From assembly GCA_002394335.1 (NCBI GenBank), contig DGTP01000003.1:159068-223067 (forward strand): a stretch of DNA of 64,000 nt, in the 5' to 3' direction. The position numbers and the translations under genes were made by a program. Positions within the stretch are counted from its first letter, which is position 1. Every line of letters begins with the position of its first letter. The DNA comes from Bacteroidales bacterium UBA4333. Lineage in GTDB: Bacteria > Bacteroidota > Bacteroidia > Bacteroidales > Paludibacteraceae. Positions 60,539-64,000 of the stretch are shown one piece after another. Under the pieces are notes generated by a model. That model did no database searches. It was not told where the DNA came from and saw nothing but the letters and a program-made list of their open reading frames with translations.

Positions 60539-61327
60539 ATGCGAATAGCATTGATGCAATATCCTATCGTGTGGGCAGATAAAGAAGCAAACCTTTATCT
60601 GCTCCGCGAGCGGTTAACAGAAATCAAAGGTAAAGCGGACATCGCGGTCGTTCCTGAGATGTTCTCCACCGGATTTTGTACAGGTAACCCGGAGTTGGCA
60701 GAGCCATGGGGAGGGCCGACCTGTACCCTACTCCAAGCCATGGCGGACGAGTTTGACATCGCCATTGCAGGCTCGATGATTATCAAGCGGAGCGCATCGG
60801 ACGGACTGCGCAACCGCGGATTCATGTTCCGTCCTAACGACACACCGCTCTATCAGGACAAACGTCATCTCTACCGTACAGGAGGGGAAGCCCGTTTCTT
60901 CCATCCCTCCAAGCGGCTTGCCAACTGGGAGTACAAAGGTGTCAAGATCCGTATGCTGGTCTGCTACGACTTGCGTTTCCCTGTCTGGGCAAGACAGCCG
61001 CAGGGAATCGACAATATGTATGACCTACTTCTCGTAGTGGGCAACTGGCCGGAGGTGCGTATCCAATACTGGGATGCACTGATTGCCGCCAGAGCCGCCG
61101 AGAACCAATGCTATATTGTGGCGGTCAATAACGTTGGTGACGATGGTATGGGATGGCATTATACCGGTCATTCCAAAGCCTATGACACCTATCTCAACGA
61201 ACTGGCAAAATTCCAAGACAATGAGCAAGGCACGCGCATTGTTGACTTAGATATGAAACTACTACACCACTACCGCGAAGCGCTGCCGTTGTGGCAGGAC
61301 GCGGACAGGTACCAAATATTGACATGA
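60539..61327 (+). CDS. Carbon-nitrogen hydrolase, omega-amidase (YafV-like)
   Basis: 262 aa nitrilase-fold enzyme with the catalytic triad in VVPEMFSTGF (Glu), YQDKRHLYRTGGE (Lys) and VCYDLRFPVW (Cys). The Phe/Tyr-rich surroundings match omega-amidases that clear alpha-keto-amides. It begins 3 nt after floA and overlaps recJ by 4 nt. Confidence 0.9.
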   Translation: MRIALMQYPIVWADKEANLYLLRERLTEIKGKADIAVVPEMFSTGFCTGNPELAEPWGGPTCTLLQAMADEFDIAIAGSMIIKRSASDGLRNRGFMFRPNDTPLYQDKRHLYRTGGEARFFHPSKRLANWEYKGVKIRMLVCYDLRFPVWARQPQGIDNMYDLLLVVGNWPEVRIQYWDALIAARAAENQCYIVAVNNVGDDGMGWHYTGHSKAYDTYLNELAKFQDNEQGTRIVDLDMKLLHHYREALPLWQDADRYQILT

Positions 61328-63051
61328 TAGAATCCGATTGGCAAATACAAACGCTCACCGAAGAACAGCAGGTTGTTCTCAAACGCCTCGTACGCGAACT
61401 CAACATCAGCGAGTTGAGTGCTCAGATCCTGGTAGATCGCGGACTGACCACCCCTGAGGCGGCGAGAGCATTCATCCGCCCTAAAATGGAAGACCTCCAC
61501 GATCCATTTCTGATGCGCGACATGGAGCAGGCGGTTCTGCGGTTGCACCATGCTATTGAGAAACATGAGCGAATCATGGTATATGGTGACTATGATGTGG
61601 ACGGTATTACAGCGGTGGCGCTGATGTATAGCTATCTCCGCCACCTCACCGACAATCTCATCTTCTACATCCCTGACCGCCACTCTGAGGGCTACGGTAT
61701 ATCCTTCAAAGGTATCGACACCGCCCAAGCCGAAGGATGCCAACTCATCATCGCGCTTGACTGTGGTATTAAAGCTGTCGACAAGGTCGAGTATGCCACG
61801 GAACGGAATATTGATTTTATCATCTGCGACCATCATACTCCGGGCGACTCTATCCCAAAAGCCAAAGCGGTGCTCAATATGAAACGCGCTGACTGTCCAT
61901 ACCCCTTCAAAGAACTGTCGGGGTGCGGTGTAGGATTCAAGTTGGCGCAAGCATATACCGAGCGTTACTGCCTTGACCGCCAGTGGATATACCAGCTCCT
62001 GCCCCTCTTGGCGATGTCCATCGCCTCGGATATTGTGCCCATTGTGGATGAAAACCGCATACTCGCATCTTTCGGTCTCAAGCATATCAACAAGCAGCCG
62101 TCCATCGGTCTGCAAGCCATTATGCGTGTAGCAGGGATGACCGACCGCAATATCACTATCTCAGACCTCGTCTATAAGATTGGTCCGCGTATCAATGCCG
62201 CAGGCCGTATGCGTAGCGGTGTGGAGGCGGCCCAACTGCTGATCACCAATGATCCGGTCTTTGCCGAACAACTCGCCCAAGACATCAACGAGCACAACAA
62301 CGAGCGCCGCGATTGCGACAACAAGACCACCGAGGAAGCCCTCGCACAACTACACGCCGATCCCGATAATGACGCGCTCCATACGACCGTCGTCTATGCT
62401 AAGGGATGGCACAAAGGAGTGGTGGGTATAGCCGCTTCACGGCTTACCGAGTATTACTATCGCCCGACTATTGTTCTGACCTCGGATGACGAGAGTGACC
62501 TCATATCCGGTTCTGCACGTTCGGTCAGCGACTTTGACATCTATTCCGCTATCGACTCCTGCAGCGACCTGCTCACCAATTTCGGCGGACATATGTTCGC
62601 CGCCGGACTGAGCATGAAGAAAGAACATCTGCCGGAGTTCAAACGGCGATTTGAGGCATACGTAGCAGCACATATCCGTCCCGAACAACTCCGGCCGACA
62701 ATCCAGGTGGAAGCAGAGATAGCGTTCGATGAGATCACGCCCCAGTTCTATAATATCCTACGCCATCTGGAGCCGTTCGGTCCGGGCAATCCGCGCCCTG
62801 TGTTCGTCACCCGCAATGTGATCAACAACCGTAACACCCGGCGCGTCGGACGCACCGGCGAGCACCTCAAACTCGACCTCACCGACCGGACAGCAGCCAT
62901 CAGCGGCATCGCTTTCGGCGAAGGAGACAAAGCATTGTATCTGCAAAACGGCAATGCCATTGATATTTGCTACGAACTGGAGGAGAACACATTCAACCAT
63001 ATCACCTCCATCCAGTTACGTCCATTAGAAATACGATTAAAACAACAATAA
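61324..63051 (+). CDS. recJ: Single-stranded-DNA-specific exonuclease RecJ
   Basis: 575 aa. DHH phosphoesterase motifs VYGDYDVDGITAVAL and CDHHTPGDSIPKA, the DHHA1 part with FGGHMFAAGLSM, and an OB-fold end (LEPFGPGNPRPVF). A 5'-3' exonuclease in recombination and repair. The ATG at 61324 overlaps the amidase stop (ATGA); the longer frame at 61291 has no support. Confidence 0.95.
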   Translation: MIESDWQIQTLTEEQQVVLKRLVRELNISELSAQILVDRGLTTPEAARAFIRPKMEDLHDPFLMRDMEQAVLRLHHAIEKHERIMVYGDYDVDGITAVALMYSYLRHLTDNLIFYIPDRHSEGYGISFKGIDTAQAEGCQLIIALDCGIKAVDKVEYATERNIDFIICDHHTPGDSIPKAKAVLNMKRADCPYPFKELSGCGVGFKLAQAYTERYCLDRQWIYQLLPLLAMSIASDIVPIVDENRILASFGLKHINKQPSIGLQAIMRVAGMTDRNITISDLVYKIGPRINAAGRMRSGVEAAQLLITNDPVFAEQLAQDINEHNNERRDCDNKTTEEALAQLHADPDNDALHTTVVYAKGWHKGVVGIAASRLTEYYYRPTIVLTSDDESDLISGSARSVSDFDIYSAIDSCSDLLTNFGGHMFAAGLSMKKEHLPEFKRRFEAYVAAHIRPEQLRPTIQVEAEIAFDEITPQFYNILRHLEPFGPGNPRPVFVTRNVINNRNTRRVGRTGEHLKLDLTDRTAAISGIAFGEGDKALYLQNGNAIDICYELEENTFNHITSIQLRPLEIRLKQQ

Positions 63052-63056
63052 CACTT

Positions 63057-63647
63057 ATGTTTTCAGAACGAGACACAAAAGGTCCTTCCCAACACAGAGG
63101 ATGCATCGAAGTAGTCTGTGGCAGTATGTTTTCCGGCAAAACCGAAGAGCTGATCCGCCGAATGAAACGGGCACAGTTTGCACGCCAGCGCGTAGAAATC
63201 TTCAAACCCGCCATTGATGTGCGCTACTCCGTTGAGGATGTTGTCAGCCATGACCATAATATCATTCAATCCACCCCTGTGGACTCCTCCCAGCAGATTC
63301 TTCTGCTCGCCAATGACATAGATGTCGTAGGCATTGATGAGGCACAGTTCTTCGATATGGGTATCGTAGATGTCTGCTCCCAGTTGGCGGCACGCGGTAT
63401 CCGTGTCATCGTTGCCGGCTTAGACATGGACTTCAAAGGTGTTCCTTTCGGACCTATGCCTTCCCTGATGGCGATAGCCGAGGATGTCTATAAGACGCAC
63501 GCTATCTGCGTTCATTGCGGTGATCTGGCATATGTATCCCACCGTCTTGTACAATCGGACAAACGCGTTCTTCTTGGTGAGACCGACAGCTATGAACCGC
63601 TCTGCCGCGCCTGCTACAAAAAGGCCATTGAGAGCGAAAGCGAGTGA
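63057..63647 (+). CDS. tdk: Thymidine kinase
   Basis: 196 aa, type II. P-loop GSMFSGKTEELIRRM, VVGIDEAQFFD, the lasso region FKGVPFGPMPSLMAIAE, and a zinc site CVHCG...CRACYKK. It salvages thymidine. It starts 5 nt after recJ; the ATG at 63057 is the first in a short gap. It overlaps priA by 4 nt. Confidence 0.96.
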   Translation: MFSERDTKGPSQHRGCIEVVCGSMFSGKTEELIRRMKRAQFARQRVEIFKPAIDVRYSVEDVVSHDHNIIQSTPVDSSQQILLLANDIDVVGIDEAQFFDMGIVDVCSQLAARGIRVIVAGLDMDFKGVPFGPMPSLMAIAEDVYKTHAICVHCGDLAYVSHRLVQSDKRVLLGETDSYEPLCRACYKKAIESESE

Positions 63648-64000
63648 GACTGATAGATGTCATACTGCCTTTAGCCATTCGGGACAGTTACACCTATAAT
63701 GTACCCGAATCACTCATGTACCCGCAACCGGGAATGCGGGTACTGGTTCCATTAGGGAGGAAGCAGCTCACCGGCATCGTCCTCTCCTCCCGCACTACTC
63801 CTGTACCTGCCACTATCCAAATACGCGATATAATAGCCGTCTTGGACGACCGTCCTATCGTCTCGCCGCTTCAACTCCGCCTATGGCAGTGGATGAGCCG
63901 GTATTATCTATGCTCTTTAGGCGAAGTGTTAGCCGCAGCTTTACCCGCGGGTATCATTGACGATGATTATAAAGCGCGCACGGAGCAATACATCCGCCTT
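63644..64000 (+). CDS. priA: Primosomal replication protein N' PriA (partial; N-terminus only)
   Basis: 119 codons to the window edge, still open. GTG start at 63644 overlapping the tdk stop. IDVILPLAIRDSYTYNVPES, PGMRVLVPLGRKQLTGIV and MSRYYLCSLGEVLAAALPAG are typical of the PriA DNA-binding N-terminus. The helicase domain lies outside the window. Confidence 0.9.
   Translation, partial: MRLIDVILPLAIRDSYTYNVPESLMYPQPGMRVLVPLGRKQLTGIVLSSRTTPVPATIQIRDIIAVLDDRPIVSPLQLRLWQWMSRYYLCSLGEVLAAALPAGIIDDDYKARTEQYIRL

Overview
This 64 kb window is chromosomal DNA of a Bacteroidota bacterium, very probably order Bacteroidales. Three things show it. The window carries a complete type IX secretion (T9SS) core operon (porP-porK-porL-porM-porN) plus a separate porQ. 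Sixteen intergenic sites match the Bacteroidota promoter pattern (TTTG or close variant, exactly 20 bp, TAnnTTTG). The housekeeping gene orders (porQ-cmk-ispH; ftsX-DUF3098-uppP-truB-queA) are Bacteroidota-like. No rRNA, phage, integrase, transposase or CRISPR array is visible. The species cannot be named from this sequence.

Layout. 1-1.0 kb: an rRNA methyltransferase fragment and a nucleosidase-like gene (minus). 1.1-1.8 kb: a non-coding tract with a strong promoter and a 303-bp structured element. 1.8-2.4 kb: a YoeB-type toxin-antitoxin pair. 2.6-7.5 kb: two secreted surface proteins, each followed by a tiny gene (46 and 42 codons). 7.7-12.1 kb: rfbC, rfbD, a DUF2461 gene, tRNA-Arg, an RNase H gene and gapA. 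12.2-15.9 kb (minus): porQ-cmk-ispH-pfkA. 16.3-24.0 kb (minus): two more secreted proteins (1883 and 527 aa), each again followed by a tiny gene, with a second copy of the 303-bp element just upstream. 24.5-30.9 kb: an RhlE-like helicase, an RsmF-like methyltransferase, a 16-bp tandem array, and a minus-strand run GT4, ispD, kdsC-like, thiL. 31-39 kb (plus): an envelope operon (SurA-like and LptA-like proteins, OMP, dnaG, radical SAM, glycosyltransferase, OMP). 39-41 kb: a MalY-like lyase and an OMP. 41.2-41.6 kb: tRNA-Glu and rpsT. 41.7-48.4 kb (minus): ftsX to polA. 48.4-54.8 kb (minus): the T9SS operon. 55-59 kb (minus): cobalamin adenosyltransferase, an O-methyltransferase-like gene, tRNA-Pro and topA. 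59.1-64 kb (plus): nfeD-like, floA, amidase, recJ, tdk and the start of priA.

How it fits together. The export machine (PorKLMNP, PorQ), outer-membrane biogenesis genes (SurA-like, LptA-like) and four large exported proteins with similar C-terminal ends lie in one window. The most unusual content is (a) a family of four tiny genes sharing the start MK(K/R)xYxxPxxE, each placed directly 3' of one large secreted gene; (b) two diverged but equal-length 303-bp elements whose main helix is kept by paired changes; (c) a DNA polymerase I with no 3'-5' exonuclease domain; and (d) many short tandem repeats that fill spacers and in three genes run into the reading frame.
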